Shown: positions 56,044 through 64,000 of the stretch, in pieces | Numbering within the stretch: the stretch's first letter is position 1 | How the letters are laid out: the number at the start of each line of letters is the position of its first letter | NCBI RefSeq assembly: GCF_003056355.1 | Contig: NZ_PYVW01000005.1 | Location: forward strand, 124,001 to 188,000 | Reading direction: 5' to 3' | DNA from: Devosia naphthalenivorans | Lineage (GTDB): Bacteria; Pseudomonadota; Alphaproteobacteria; Rhizobiales; Devosiaceae | DNA length: 64,000 bases | Position numbers and translations under genes: made by a program | Notes under the pieces: model-generated | The model's database searches: none | What the model saw: only the letters and a program-made list of their open reading frames with translations | Told to the model about the DNA's origin: nothing

Positions 56044-56454
56044 TTAGCTTTCGCGCGCCTGCCGGCCGAGGGAAACCACCTCCACCGGCTTGCCGGCCAG
56101 AGCGTCGTCGATCTTGCTCAAAAGCTCGGCCAGGGTGAACGGTTTGACGATGACGTCATAGATGAGGGCATCGAGCCCATGGGCGCGCTCGCGCTGGTCG
56201 GCAAAGCCGGTCATCAGGACGATGATGACACCGGGAAACTTGGCCGCGACGTGCAGCGACAGGGCAATGCCATCCATGATGGGCATCTTGATGTCGCTCA
56301 GCATCAGATCGAACCGCCCGTTCTCGGCGTCCATGGTTTCGGCGGCCAATCCGCCATCGTCTTCGGCAACGACTTCGTGCCCCTTCATGGTGAGGGCGCT
56401 GACGACGAAGGCGCGAACCGAAGGGTCGTCCTCGGCAACAAGAATGCGGGCCAT
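56044..56454 (-). CDS. cpdR: Single-domain response regulator, CpdR-like
   Basis: A 136-residue receiver: ARILVAEDDPSVRAF, phospho-acceptor Asp54 in DLMLSDIKMPIMDG, Thr in VLMTGFAD and Lys in VIVKPFTLAELLSKI. There is no output domain. In Caulobacter and rhizobia CpdR, controlled by the CckA-ChpT phosphorelay, directs the ClpXP protease to cell-cycle substrates. The place next to a zinc-ribbon membrane protein and ftsEX, and the MTGFAD/VKPF style, favour CpdR over a chemotaxis CheY. It is coupled to the upstream zinc-ribbon gene by TGATG. Confidence 0.7.
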   Translation of the reverse strand: MARILVAEDDPSVRAFVVSALTMKGHEVVAEDDGGLAAETMDAENGRFDLMLSDIKMPIMDGIALSLHVAAKFPGVIIVLMTGFADQRERAHGLDALIYDVIVKPFTLAELLSKIDDALAGKPVEVVSLGRQARES

Positions 56455-57335
56455 CAATGATGCTCCGGTGGGGTGGTAATATCAGCCGACGCCGCGTTGA
56501 CGGTCTCGATCGCGACGGGCTGGACCCGCGAGTTGGGCCGTGCGCTATCTGCTTCGTCGAAAGTGAGGCGCACCCGCCTGGCATCGCCGGGCGGCATGGC
56601 CAGCTGGGTGTCGAACGTGGCGCGTTCCCCGGCCATCAGATCGGCGATGGCGGGAGCGATGCTCCAGGCATAGATGCTTTCGGCGGCCCCATCGAGCAGG
56701 GTGACGACAATCGGCGGAACCGGGCTCGGGGCGGCGTTGAGGCCCACGATCTGCGCCGAGACCATCAACGTGTCCTTGCCATTGCGCAGGGTACGCTGGG
56801 TGGTCACATCGGTGAAATCGAGGCCGGCAATGTTGACGCCCAGGCCGACCGCTGCATAGACCCCGGCCATTTCCGGGTATTGCTCGACGATCTGCACGCG
56901 GCCAAAATAGGCCAAGCCCGCTATGGCGCAGAGCAACAGTGCCAGCCCGACACGGACGGCGCGGCGCAGGCGGGCCAGCGGCTGGCTTGCGGCAATGGCA
57001 TCCTGGCGCCGCGAGAAGGCACGCTGGCGGCTACGCACGACGGCGGGATCGATTTTTGCGGCACTTGCCGATTTCTGGCGGTTTTCCTGATCGGCGATGT
57101 ACCGCGCCAGTTCCGCGGCGACGGCCTGCTCCTCCGCCTTCAAGGCTTCGTCGAGCCCATCTTCGACGATCGCCTCGAACATGGCCTTGTTCTCGGCCAG
57201 GGCATCGTCCTGCTCGACGGGTGCCTGCTGCCAGGCCTGCTGGCAATGGGCGCATTGCACCTTGCGGCCAGCCGATCCGATGGCCTCGTAGGTCACCTGA
57301 TACTTTGTCTGGCAATGTGGACACGCGATAATCAT
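56454..57335 (-). CDS. MJ0042-type zinc-ribbon membrane protein
   Basis: A 293-residue protein. Residues 1-37 form a zinc ribbon with two CxxC pairs (IIACPHCQTKYQV and VQCAHCQQAWQQ), as in the MJ0042 family. A charged coiled-coil-like stretch follows, then one membrane helix near residue 130-150 (VGLALLLCAIAGLAYFG) and a C-terminal extracytoplasmic domain of the DUF3426 kind (FTDVTTQRTLRNGKDTLMV). Its function is unknown. It shares a transcript with the CpdR-like regulator and is divergent from ftsE, an order recurring in related bacteria. Confidence 0.82.
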   Translation of the reverse strand: MIIACPHCQTKYQVTYEAIGSAGRKVQCAHCQQAWQQAPVEQDDALAENKAMFEAIVEDGLDEALKAEEQAVAAELARYIADQENRQKSASAAKIDPAVVRSRQRAFSRRQDAIAASQPLARLRRAVRVGLALLLCAIAGLAYFGRVQIVEQYPEMAGVYAAVGLGVNIAGLDFTDVTTQRTLRNGKDTLMVSAQIVGLNAAPSPVPPIVVTLLDGAAESIYAWSIAPAIADLMAGERATFDTQLAMPPGDARRVRLTFDEADSARPNSRVQPVAIETVNAASADITTPPEHH

Positions 57336-57561
57336 GGAGCCAGACGCTGGTGACGCGGAGAGCGGTTAAGGGCAGCGTTCAACCTAGCGGCAGGGTGTTA
57401 ATAGTCCTCAAACCCGCGCCGGTGGCTACACTATCCACCACATTTGTGCCGCTTTCGTCCCGCCTAGGACGCGGTGTAGTCCATCAGCGGGCGGGCGCTG
57501 CTATGGTGCGGCCAATGCCTGATTCGCGCATCCGCTCAGAGCTATTGGGGAGCCAGCGTTT

Positions 57562-58224
57562 TTGATCGAGTTTTCCGACGTGGGGCTGCGCTACGGCAAT
57601 GGTCCGGAGATCCTGCGGGACCTGACATTTTCCGTCGAGCCCGGCTCGTTCCATTTCCTCACCGGTCCTTCGGGCGCGGGCAAGACATCGCTGCTGCGGC
57701 TCCTGCTGCTCTCCCTCAAGCCGTCGCGGGGCAAGGTGACGATGTTCGGCGAGGATGTGAGCAATCTCACCCAGGACCGGCTGCTGCAGATGCGGCGGCA
57801 TATCGGCATCGTCTTCCAGGAATTCCGGCTGCTCGATCACCTGACCACGTTCGAGAACGTCGCCTTGCCGCTACGGGTGCTGGGCCAGCCGGAAAGCGAA
57901 TACCGGCCCAATGTCACCGAACTTCTGGAATGGGTTGGCCTGGGCGAGCGGATGAATGCGCTGCCGTCGCTGCTTTCGGGTGGCGAAAAGCAGCGTGCCG
58001 CCATTGCGCGGGCCGTGATTGCGCGCCCCAAGGTGCTGCTCGCCGACGAGCCCACCGGCAATGTCGATCCGGAACTGTCGAGCCGCCTGGTGCACCTCTT
58101 TGCCGAACTCAACCGCACGTTGGGGATGACCATCATTCTGGCGACGCACGAATTGCCATTGCTCGACAAGTTCAACTATCCACGCATGCTGCTAAGCAAG
58201 GGCGAGTTGGTGATCCATGATTGA
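57562..58224 (+). CDS. ftsE: Cell division ATP-binding protein FtsE
   Basis: A 220-residue ABC ATPase. Walker A is GPSGAGKTSLLRLL, the Q-loop region VFQEFRLLDHLT, the signature LLSGGEKQRAAIARAV and Walker B VLLADEPTGNVDPELS. With FtsX it controls peptidoglycan hydrolases at the septum. The start is TTG at 57562, since no ATG fits before the conserved IEFSDVGLRYG and GGGGAGCC lies upstream. It overlaps ftsX by eight bases. Confidence 0.92.
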   Translation: MIEFSDVGLRYGNGPEILRDLTFSVEPGSFHFLTGPSGAGKTSLLRLLLLSLKPSRGKVTMFGEDVSNLTQDRLLQMRRHIGIVFQEFRLLDHLTTFENVALPLRVLGQPESEYRPNVTELLEWVGLGERMNALPSLLSGGEKQRAAIARAVIARPKVLLADEPTGNVDPELSSRLVHLFAELNRTLGMTIILATHELPLLDKFNYPRMLLSKGELVIHD

Positions 58225-59146
58225 GCGGTTGCTGACCCTGTTGCCGCGCCGCCGGGGCGCTGCCCCCATCGTTCCCGAAAAGAGCGTCGCCGGCCGTACC
58301 CTGCTCTTGATGATCACCATCATGAGCTTTCTGTCCGCCGTGACCCTGGGCGGGGTGGTGCTGGTACAGAAATCGGCCATCGCCTGGTCCGCCGATGTGG
58401 GCCGGGAGGTCACCATCCAGTTGCGGCCCGTCGAGGGCGAGGTGATGGAAAGCAATCTGCGCACGGCGGTGACGCTGGCGGAAACCACGCCCGGCGTAGC
58501 CTCGGCACGCGCGCTGACGATCGAGGAAAGCCAGGCACTGCTGGAGCCGTGGCTGGGCGCGGGGCTGGACCTGAACTCCATCGAAATTCCGCGGCTGGTG
58601 GTGGTGCAACTGGCCGATCCGGTGGATGCCGATGTCGAATCGCTGCAGCGAAACCTCGCGGCAATCAAGGGCGCGAGCCTTGATACGCATGCGGCCTGGC
58701 GGCAGCAGCTCAACACCATGGCAGGCACGATCGTCCTCTCGGGCCTATTGGTGCTGGTGCTGATCGGGGCCGCCACGGTGCTGGCGATCATCTTTGCCAC
58801 GCGCGGCGCCATGGCGACCAATCGCGAAATCGTCGATGTGCTCCACTATATCGGGGCATCCAACAAGTTCATTGCCGGCGAATTCCAGGGACGGTTCCTG
58901 TCGATCGGCCTGCAGGGGGGCCTGCTGGGAGCGGTGGCGGCGCTGCTGTTTTTTGTGATGATCGGCACGGCCGCGGGCAACATGTTGTCCAGTGAGGCGG
59001 GCGCACAGGTCGGCATTCTGTTTGGCCGGTTCGCCCTGGGCATAGATGGCTTGATCGGCATCGTCGCGGTTATCCCGGTCATCGCGGCGCTGACCGCGAT
59101 TACCTCGCGCATGACCGTGCGGCGGTTCCTGAGCGAAACCTCCTGA
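58217..59146 (+). CDS. ftsX: Cell division protein FtsX
   Basis: A 309-residue inner-membrane protein with the FtsX layout: a short cytosolic start, helix 1 at residues about 30-52, a periplasmic domain of roughly 110 residues (WSADVGREVTIQLRPVEGEV at its beginning), and three further helices from residue 170. EIVDVLHYIGASNKFIAGEF is the cytosolic loop contacting FtsE. It signals to cell-wall hydrolases during division. Confidence 0.9.
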   Translation: MIERLLTLLPRRRGAAPIVPEKSVAGRTLLLMITIMSFLSAVTLGGVVLVQKSAIAWSADVGREVTIQLRPVEGEVMESNLRTAVTLAETTPGVASARALTIEESQALLEPWLGAGLDLNSIEIPRLVVVQLADPVDADVESLQRNLAAIKGASLDTHAAWRQQLNTMAGTIVLSGLLVLVLIGAATVLAIIFATRGAMATNREIVDVLHYIGASNKFIAGEFQGRFLSIGLQGGLLGAVAALLFFVMIGTAAGNMLSSEAGAQVGILFGRFALGIDGLIGIVAVIPVIAALTAITSRMTVRRFLSETS

Positions 59147-59222
59147 ACGGCAACGGGCTCGCCAATTTCACCGGCCGCGTTTATGACGCTTGCAGAAGCC
59201 GCTCGATCCGGGAGTTAAGATC

Positions 59223-60032
59223 ATGAAGGTCGTTCAGGCCATCCGCACGGCGTTGTTCTACCCGCTGTTTATCGGGCAGACGGCGCTGGTCGCCATTGTC
59301 ATCGGAACCGTTGCGCTGATCAGCGGCCGGACCAGGCTGAGCTGGGGGTTGGCGGTGTACTGGTGCCGGTCGAGCCTGGTCCTGTTGCGGGCCATCACCG
59401 GCGTGCGCACCAAAGTGTCCGGTGCGGAAAACATTCCCCCTGGCGGCTGCATAATCGCGGCTAAGCATCAGAGCGATTGGGATGTGTTCTCAATCTTCCC
59501 CTATACCGGACGCCCCGCCTATATCGTCAAGAAAGAGCTGATGCGGATTCCGTTCTTCGGCTGGGCCGCGCGCTCGCTCGATTGCATCGAGGTGGACCGA
59601 AAACGCGGCGCCGAGGCCATTCCCCTGATGATGGCGCAGGCCCATGCGGCGGTCGAACGCGGCTGCCGCATCGTGATTTTTCCTGAAGGCACGCGCAAGG
59701 CTCCGCTGGCCAAGGCCGAGTATCGGCAGGGAATTGCCCGGCTTTATGCGGAACTCAACGTGCCGGTGGTGCCGGTGGCGCTTAACTCCGGAATGTTCTG
59801 GGGGCGCAATAGCCTCGTTATCTGGCCGGGTACGGCCGAGGCCAAATTCCTCGAACCCATCGAGGCGGGGTTGTCGCCCGACGTCTTCATGGCGCGACTC
59901 AAAAAAGCCATTGAAACCGAATCGGATGCACTGATTCTGAAGGCGCTGGAACAAACGCCTGCGCGGCCGTTTGAACCCGCATTCCAGGCAAAGGTGGACG
60001 CGCTCCGAGCTTCACGGCAGAATCCGGTATAA
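59223..60032 (+). CDS. plsC: 1-acyl-sn-glycerol-3-phosphate acyltransferase
   Basis: A 269-residue membrane-bound acyltransferase turning lysophosphatidate to phosphatidate. The catalytic motif is AAKHQSDWDVFSIFPYTG (HxxxxD) and the glycerol-phosphate site is IVIFPEGTRKAPL. Hydrophobic segments lie at residues about 10-40. GGGAG is eight bases before the ATG at 59223. It follows ftsX by 76 bases in the same direction. Confidence 0.92.
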   Translation: MKVVQAIRTALFYPLFIGQTALVAIVIGTVALISGRTRLSWGLAVYWCRSSLVLLRAITGVRTKVSGAENIPPGGCIIAAKHQSDWDVFSIFPYTGRPAYIVKKELMRIPFFGWAARSLDCIEVDRKRGAEAIPLMMAQAHAAVERGCRIVIFPEGTRKAPLAKAEYRQGIARLYAELNVPVVPVALNSGMFWGRNSLVIWPGTAEAKFLEPIEAGLSPDVFMARLKKAIETESDALILKALEQTPARPFEPAFQAKVDALRASRQNPV

Positions 60033-60095
60033 CCACTACATATTGACGGGTATCGCGAACACCTGCATATATGTAGCTATCAGGTGGGCGGCTAC

Positions 60096-60124
60096 TTGAC
60101 GCGTTCTGCAGTTTGTTCTATTTT
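60096..60124 (+). promoter_or_regulatory. Sigma-70-type promoter before the 113-residue gene
   Basis: TTGACG and TATTTT are separated by exactly 17 bases, 36 bases upstream of the start at 60160. This is the clearest housekeeping-type promoter seen in the window. Confidence 0.6.
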
Positions 60125-60159
60125 CGTTCCTGTTCAAGGCGCTTGGGGGCTAGCGTGAT

Positions 60160-60501
60160 ATGACCGTTACCGAAAGCAAGATCGTAGCGCATGACTTCAG
60201 CCGGCAGTCGAGCTGGCAGGGCCGGTCCGGTCGGGCATTTGGGATGGTCAGTGAAAATCTCGATCATTTCGCGATGAGCGACGTCGAGCTTTACGTCCTT
60301 GCCAAGGGCAGCCACGTGCTGTGGGTCGGGTCCACTGGCGAATTGGTGGGTGATCCGATGAGCCGCTCACGATTCCGCCTGGCGTTTGATTGCGCCGACC
60401 GGGTGTTTCGCGTGTTGAACTCCGGCGCAGCGGCCGAGCGGCTGTCCACCATCTGGGATCTGGAAGGGGCCGCGCCTCTGGCAAGCGCCCGGGCCGCGTA
60501 G
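60160..60501 (+). CDS. Hypothetical protein, 113 residues
   Basis: A soluble protein with no signal or membrane helix. It has alternating hydrophobic strands (VELYVLAKGSHVLWVGST, RFRLAFDCADRVFRVL), suggesting a small beta-rich fold, and a helix at the C-terminus. I recognise no family. It has a good promoter of its own and is convergent with chaC, the two stops being 12 bases apart. Codon use matches its neighbours. Confidence 0.7.
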   Translation: MTVTESKIVAHDFSRQSSWQGRSGRAFGMVSENLDHFAMSDVELYVLAKGSHVLWVGSTGELVGDPMSRSRFRLAFDCADRVFRVLNSGAAAERLSTIWDLEGAAPLASARAA

Positions 60502-60513
60502 AGATGTGTGCCC

Positions 60514-61068
60514 TCAAGCCGCTTGCTGTTCCAGCAGGGCAGCCAGGGCCATTAGCGGGCGATCGTGGATGCCAAGCTCTTGCAGGTGGCGAGCGGTGTT
60601 GAGCACATAGTCGATGTTGCGGCCGGATAGTCCAATGCCGGCGCGCACCATGGCTAATTGCTGGTCCAGCGTCAGCCCGCCGGCGAATTGTTCGTGGCGT
60701 TCATCGACCAGGAAGGCGAGGGCACTCACGGTGCGGCCATCCGCAAGGCGGACGGGCCGCATTGCATCGCGATAAACCGCAGTGACTTGCTCGCGTTCCT
60801 GCAGATAGGCGCGCACGTCGGTCCATTTGCTGTCGGCAACCTCGAACACCATGCCGCGGCACGAGCCGCCGCGCACCAGGCCAAACACCAGTCCCGGCAA
60901 CTCCACCGTGCCGCGGTGATGATGCGAGACGATGGACAGGCTGCGATGAGCGCCGCGCAGCAAGCCTTGCTGGGCGGACAGATAAGGAAAGCCCGGGTTC
61001 CAGATCAGGGAACCGTAGCCGAAAACCCAATGGGTTGGTGTGTCGGTCATGTGGTCAAGCATCGCCAT
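60514..61068 (-). CDS. Gamma-glutamylcyclotransferase, ChaC type
   Basis: A 184-residue ChaC-family enzyme, which splits glutathione into 5-oxoproline and Cys-Gly. The substrate loop is WVFGYGSLIWNPGFPYL and the catalytic Glu lies in LQEREQVTAVYRD. GLVFGLVRGGSCRGMVFEV is the shared barrel strand pair. The first six residues before MTDTPTHW are optional; an in-frame ATG there gives 178 residues. Confidence 0.88.
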   Translation of the reverse strand: MAMLDHMTDTPTHWVFGYGSLIWNPGFPYLSAQQGLLRGAHRSLSIVSHHHRGTVELPGLVFGLVRGGSCRGMVFEVADSKWTDVRAYLQEREQVTAVYRDAMRPVRLADGRTVSALAFLVDERHEQFAGGLTLDQQLAMVRAGIGLSGRNIDYVLNTARHLQELGIHDRPLMALAALLEQQAA

Positions 61069-61188
61069 AAGCTGAACAGAAATCTAGGCATTAGCTAGCC
61101 CGCGCGAAAGAGCCGGGCGACCCGGATTTGCCCTATGCGCCAGATGGGCGCTTCAACCGGGCCAGCGGCGAAGGTAAGACTGCCGACC

Positions 61189-62160
61189 ATGAAAAAGCGA
61201 ATCATCATCCTGGGCAGCATTGTCCTCGCCGTCATCGTGCTGTGGAGCGCAGCCTGGCTGGTAGGCGCGAACCTGATCCGGCAGAACATCGAAGCCCAGG
61301 CCCAAGCCGACGGCGTCACGGAGCCGCGCCTGACTTGTGGAGGCCTCGGTGTCAGCGGCTTTCCGTTCCGGTACGATGTCGATTGCGAAACGGCCGAGAT
61401 CGCGATGGGCGATATCGTGCTGGACGTTCCGGGCGTTCGCGCCAGCATCCGCGTTTACGCGCCGACCCATCTGCTTGCCTCCGCATTGGGGCCGCTGCAA
61501 TTGACCGACAGCTTTACCGGCACCCGCAATTCGGTCGCCTGGTCGGCGCTGGAGGCGAGCGTGCGGATCAATGACTGGCGCATCGCGCGCGCCTCGATCT
61601 CGGGCAAGGATCTGGTCTGGTCGGACACGCTGATGGGCGAGACCCTGATCGCGCAGAGCCCGCTGGCCGAGGTGCATCTGTTCGATATTCCCGAGCAGCA
61701 TGATCCCGAGCGCGGGGTGGCCGCACTGGCCGGCTATGCGCTGGCGGATAACGTGTCCCATCCGGGCATAACGCTGAGCAATACAAGGGCCGAGGTGCAG
61801 CTGGAGGCAACGGGACTGCCTGACGATGTGCGCAATTGGGGCGATCCGCAGATCCTGCCTTTTATCCAGCAGGCAGGTGGGGCGCTCAAGATTGTTTCGA
61901 TCCATGCGACCGACGCCGATTCGGTGCTGGACGCCAATGGGGCGCTCAAGCTCGATCCCCAGGGCATGCTGGATGGGGCAATCGCGATTAAGTCCACCGG
62001 GGTTGCCGAGCGGGTGGGCACCTTGCTGGCCGAACCCTGGCGCACGCTGGTGTTCGGTAATGCGGCGGCCGATGGTTCGTATTCCAACCAGCTGATTTTC
62101 CGCGCTGGCGGGGTGTTTTCGGGCCTGGTTCCGATCGCGAGTACGCCGCCGCTGTTCTAG
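61189..62160 (+). CDS. DUF2125 protein, secreted or membrane-anchored
   Basis: A 323-residue alphaproteobacterial protein. An N-terminal helix (IIILGSIVLAVIVLWSAAWL) acts as signal anchor; the rest is extracytoplasmic and beta-rich, with the family mark LTCGGLGVSGFPFRYDVDCE including two Cys. Function of the family is unknown. The ATG at 61189 is chosen because the helix begins right after it; an upstream frame start at 61135 is unlikely. Confidence 0.86.
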   Translation: MKKRIIILGSIVLAVIVLWSAAWLVGANLIRQNIEAQAQADGVTEPRLTCGGLGVSGFPFRYDVDCETAEIAMGDIVLDVPGVRASIRVYAPTHLLASALGPLQLTDSFTGTRNSVAWSALEASVRINDWRIARASISGKDLVWSDTLMGETLIAQSPLAEVHLFDIPEQHDPERGVAALAGYALADNVSHPGITLSNTRAEVQLEATGLPDDVRNWGDPQILPFIQQAGGALKIVSIHATDADSVLDANGALKLDPQGMLDGAIAIKSTGVAERVGTLLAEPWRTLVFGNAAADGSYSNQLIFRAGGVFSGLVPIASTPPLF

Positions 62161-62288
62161 GCGGGGCGGGAGAGACCTCATCCTGAGCTTGTCGAAGGAC
62201 GAGGTCGGGTGAGTGGAGACATGGTGGCACGACCTCGTGGTTCGACAGGCTCACCATGAGGCCTACTGTAAGCTTCGAAGTCGGCTTG
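62161..62288. repeat. Roughly 90-bp imperfect palindromic repeat, copy D, filling the gap between convergent genes
   Basis: The element itself runs from about 62173 to 62262: GACCTCATCCTGAGCTTGTC and GTTCGACAGGCTCACCATGA are the outer arms. It occupies most of the space between the DUF2125 gene and tyrC, where a terminator would be expected. Confidence 0.73.
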
Positions 62289-63260
62289 TTAGGCGTCGTC
62301 GCCGCCGCCGTGTTCGCGCACGATGCTTTTGCCGGGCACCGGCGGAGCTTCATGCGGCCGGCCGAAGTCGGGCGCTGCCGTTTCCTGGCCGGCCGAGATG
62401 ATCGAGCGGCGGATGGCCCGGGTGCGCGTGAACATGGCTTCGAGCGCCGGCCCATCGCCCATGCGAACGGAGCGCTGCAGGGCCGACAGATCCTCCGAGA
62501 AACGGCCCAGCATTTCGAGTACCGCGTCGCGATTGGTGAGGAAGATGTCGCGCCACATCACCGGATCGGACGCGGCAATGCGGGTGAAGTCGCGGAAGCC
62601 GGAGGCCGAAAACTTGATCACTTCAGACTGCGTTGCAGCTTCCAGATCGGCGACGGTGCCAACGATATTGTAGGCGACCAAATGGGGGATGTGGCTGGTG
62701 ATGGCCAGCACCATGTCATGGTGGGCGGCGTCCATTGCCTCGACTTGGCTGCCCATGGCGCGCCAGAAGGCTGCGAGTTTGTCGGTCTGCTCGGGATCGA
62801 CCTCGGGGCCGGGAGTGAGCACGCACCAGCGGCCGGCGAAGAGTTCGGGGAAGCCCGCCGAGGGGCCGGAATGTTCGGTGCCGGCCAAGGGGTGACCCGG
62901 AATGAAGCTGACGCCTTCGGGCACCAGCGGTGCGAGGGTGCGGACCACGTGGCCCTTGACGGAGCCAACGTCTGAAAGGACGGCGCCTTTTTCGAGCGCT
63001 GGAGCGATCGCGCGCATCACGCCTTCATAGGCGCCGACGGGCGTGCAGATGATGACCAGATCAGCGCCGCGCACGGCCTCGGCAGCGTCCAGGGTGTAGA
63101 TATCGCCCAGATTGAGGTCACGGGCCTCGTCAAGCGTCTCGGCCTTGCGGGTGGAAATGGCAATGACATCCACCAGACCCTGACGGCGCGCTGCGAGCGC
63201 GATGGAGGAGCCGATCAGGCCGATGCCGATCAGGGCGAGCTTGCGAAAGTGGACGCTCAT
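62289..63260 (-). CDS. tyrC: Prephenate/arogenate dehydrogenase
   Basis: A 323-residue NAD(P)-dependent enzyme of tyrosine synthesis. The cofactor motif is ALIGIGLIGSSIALAARRQG; the active-site His lies in SFIPGHPLAGTEHSGP; VVIICTPVGAYEGV and LAITSHIPHLVAYNIVGT are family segments. It starts within the hisC stop (ATGA overlap), the common rhizobial hisC-tyrC pair. Whether prephenate or arogenate is preferred cannot be judged here. Confidence 0.92.
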   Translation of the reverse strand: MSVHFRKLALIGIGLIGSSIALAARRQGLVDVIAISTRKAETLDEARDLNLGDIYTLDAAEAVRGADLVIICTPVGAYEGVMRAIAPALEKGAVLSDVGSVKGHVVRTLAPLVPEGVSFIPGHPLAGTEHSGPSAGFPELFAGRWCVLTPGPEVDPEQTDKLAAFWRAMGSQVEAMDAAHHDMVLAITSHIPHLVAYNIVGTVADLEAATQSEVIKFSASGFRDFTRIAASDPVMWRDIFLTNRDAVLEMLGRFSEDLSALQRSVRMGDGPALEAMFTRTRAIRRSIISAGQETAAPDFGRPHEAPPVPGKSIVREHGGGDDA

Positions 63261-64000
63261 GCGATTTGAACCAATGCCTTGAGGATGCCGACGACGCCGC
63301 GCATGGCTTGTTCAGAGCCAATGGAAATGCGCAGGCCATGAGGGATGCCATAGGAGCCGCCGATTTCGCGCACAATCAGGCCACGCTCCAGGAGCGTCTC
63401 AAAGGCCAGGGTGGCGTGTTCGGCATCGGGGAACAGCACCATCACGAAATTGGCTTGGCTCGGCACCACGTGTATGTGGTTGGAATCGAGTTCCGCGGTG
63501 ATCCAGTCGCGCCACTGCGCGTTGTGCGCCTTGAGTCTCGCGGTGAATTCCACATCGCGCGTAGCGGCGGCGCCGGCCATCTGCGCGGGGAGATTGACGT
63601 TGAAGGGGCCGCGGATGCGGTTGATGGCGTCCACCAGATGGGCGGGGCCTACCATCCAGCCGATCCGGACCGCGGCCAGTCCCATCTTGGAAAAGGTGCG
63701 GACCATGACGACGTTTTGTGCCTCGTTGACGAGGTCCAGCCCAGTCGTGAAATCGGGTGCGGTGACATATTCGGCGTAGGCGTTGTCGATTACCAGCAGG
63801 ATATCGTTGCGCAGGCCGGCGTGAAGGCGCCGGATTTCGCTGTCGGGCAGGTAGGTGCCCGTCGGGTTATTGGGGTTGGCAAGCCAGAGGATTTTCGTCT
63901 TTGGCGTGACGGCGGCCAGCAGGGTATCGACGTCGGCGGTGTAGTCGTCTTCATCGACCATGACGATATCAGCGCCGGCGGCCTTGGTGATGATGGGATA
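63257..64000 (-). CDS. hisC: Histidinol-phosphate aminotransferase, C-terminal part (5' end outside window)
   Basis: The frame is open at the right edge, giving the last 247 residues of a fold-type I PLP aminotransferase. ILWLANPNNPTGTYLPDSEI and VIDNAYAEYV bind PLP, the Schiff-base Lys is in MVRTFSKMGLAAVRIGWMVG. Next to tyrC it may serve aromatic as well as histidine synthesis, a dual role known for this family. Confidence 0.92.
   Translation of the reverse strand, partial: YPIITKAAGADIVMVDEDDYTADVDTLLAAVTPKTKILWLANPNNPTGTYLPDSEIRRLHAGLRNDILLVIDNAYAEYVTAPDFTTGLDLVNEAQNVVMVRTFSKMGLAAVRIGWMVGPAHLVDAINRIRGPFNVNLPAQMAGAAATRDVEFTARLKAHNAQWRDWITAELDSNHIHVVPSQANFVMVLFPDAEHATLAFETLLERGLIVREIGGSYGIPHGLRISIGSEQAMRGVVGILKALVQIA

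Noticed and set aside
54043-56460. 805-codon open frame on the plus strand across fumC, rpmF and the CpdR-like gene
   Set aside because: It crosses three genes with clear domains on the other strand plus a repeat and terminator; its translation has no recognisable features.

Overview
This window reads as a chromosomal segment of a GC-rich, flagellated alphaproteobacterium of the order Hyphomicrobiales, most likely close to Devosia. That placement is inferred from rhizobial-type gene order and protein style: a chemotaxis operon with STAS, two CheY proteins, CheA, CheW, CheR, CheB and CheD; hisC-tyrC overlap; zinc-ribbon/CpdR/ftsEX neighbourhood; DUF2125; ispG; MaeB. No rRNA, insertion sequence, prophage or CRISPR array was seen. 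One tRNA gene, tRNA-Ala(CGC), is present.

Layout. 1-3120: end of a LacI-type regulator and malic enzyme maeB. 3125-12779: a catabolic island controlled by a divergent GntR/FCD regulator, with Ldh-type and iron-type dehydrogenases, succinate-semialdehyde dehydrogenase, a truncated CoA transferase joined to a remnant of a peptide ABC transporter ATPase, an AcuI-like reductase, a D-2-hydroxyacid dehydrogenase and an HpsN-like member of the histidinol dehydrogenase family. 12896-15241: tRNA-Ala, a siderophore-interacting protein and a SAF-domain oxidoreductase. 15473-24403: the chemotaxis cluster. 24632-31447: three large tandem chemoreceptors, each ending in the CheR/CheB docking pentapeptide DWNEF. 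31518-38592: mgsA and a branched-chain amino-acid type ABC transporter (two ATPases, two permeases, and a binding protein set apart behind a short-chain dehydrogenase and a repeat-rich gap).

38825-50599: an orphan glycine-betaine-type binding protein, a GGDEF-EAL protein, a TIGR01244-type phosphatase, pyruvate carboxylase, GloB, a methyltransferase, MtgA, a short-chain polyprenyl diphosphate synthase, a MOSC protein and a YbaK-type deacylase. 50732-64000: a 56-residue membrane protein, IspG, a DUF1232 protein, FumC, L32, CpdR-like regulator, zinc-ribbon membrane protein, FtsEX, PlsC, ChaC, a DUF2125 protein, and the TyrC-HisC pair at the right edge.

How it works together. The chemotaxis block is a complete excitation/adaptation circuit. 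It has two CheY proteins plus small genes that resemble rhizobial CheS (STAS protein next to the first CheY) and CheT (117-residue protein with a DxxxQ helix), so a phosphate-sink mode of signal termination is a reasonable inference. The three DWNEF receptors would be served by the CheR and CheB encoded next door. The catabolic island looks like a pathway for short hydroxy- or sulfo-acids that lost its uptake system by deletion. Two families of palindromic intergenic repeats (one about 90 bp, four copies; one short, in facing pairs) punctuate gene ends across the right half.
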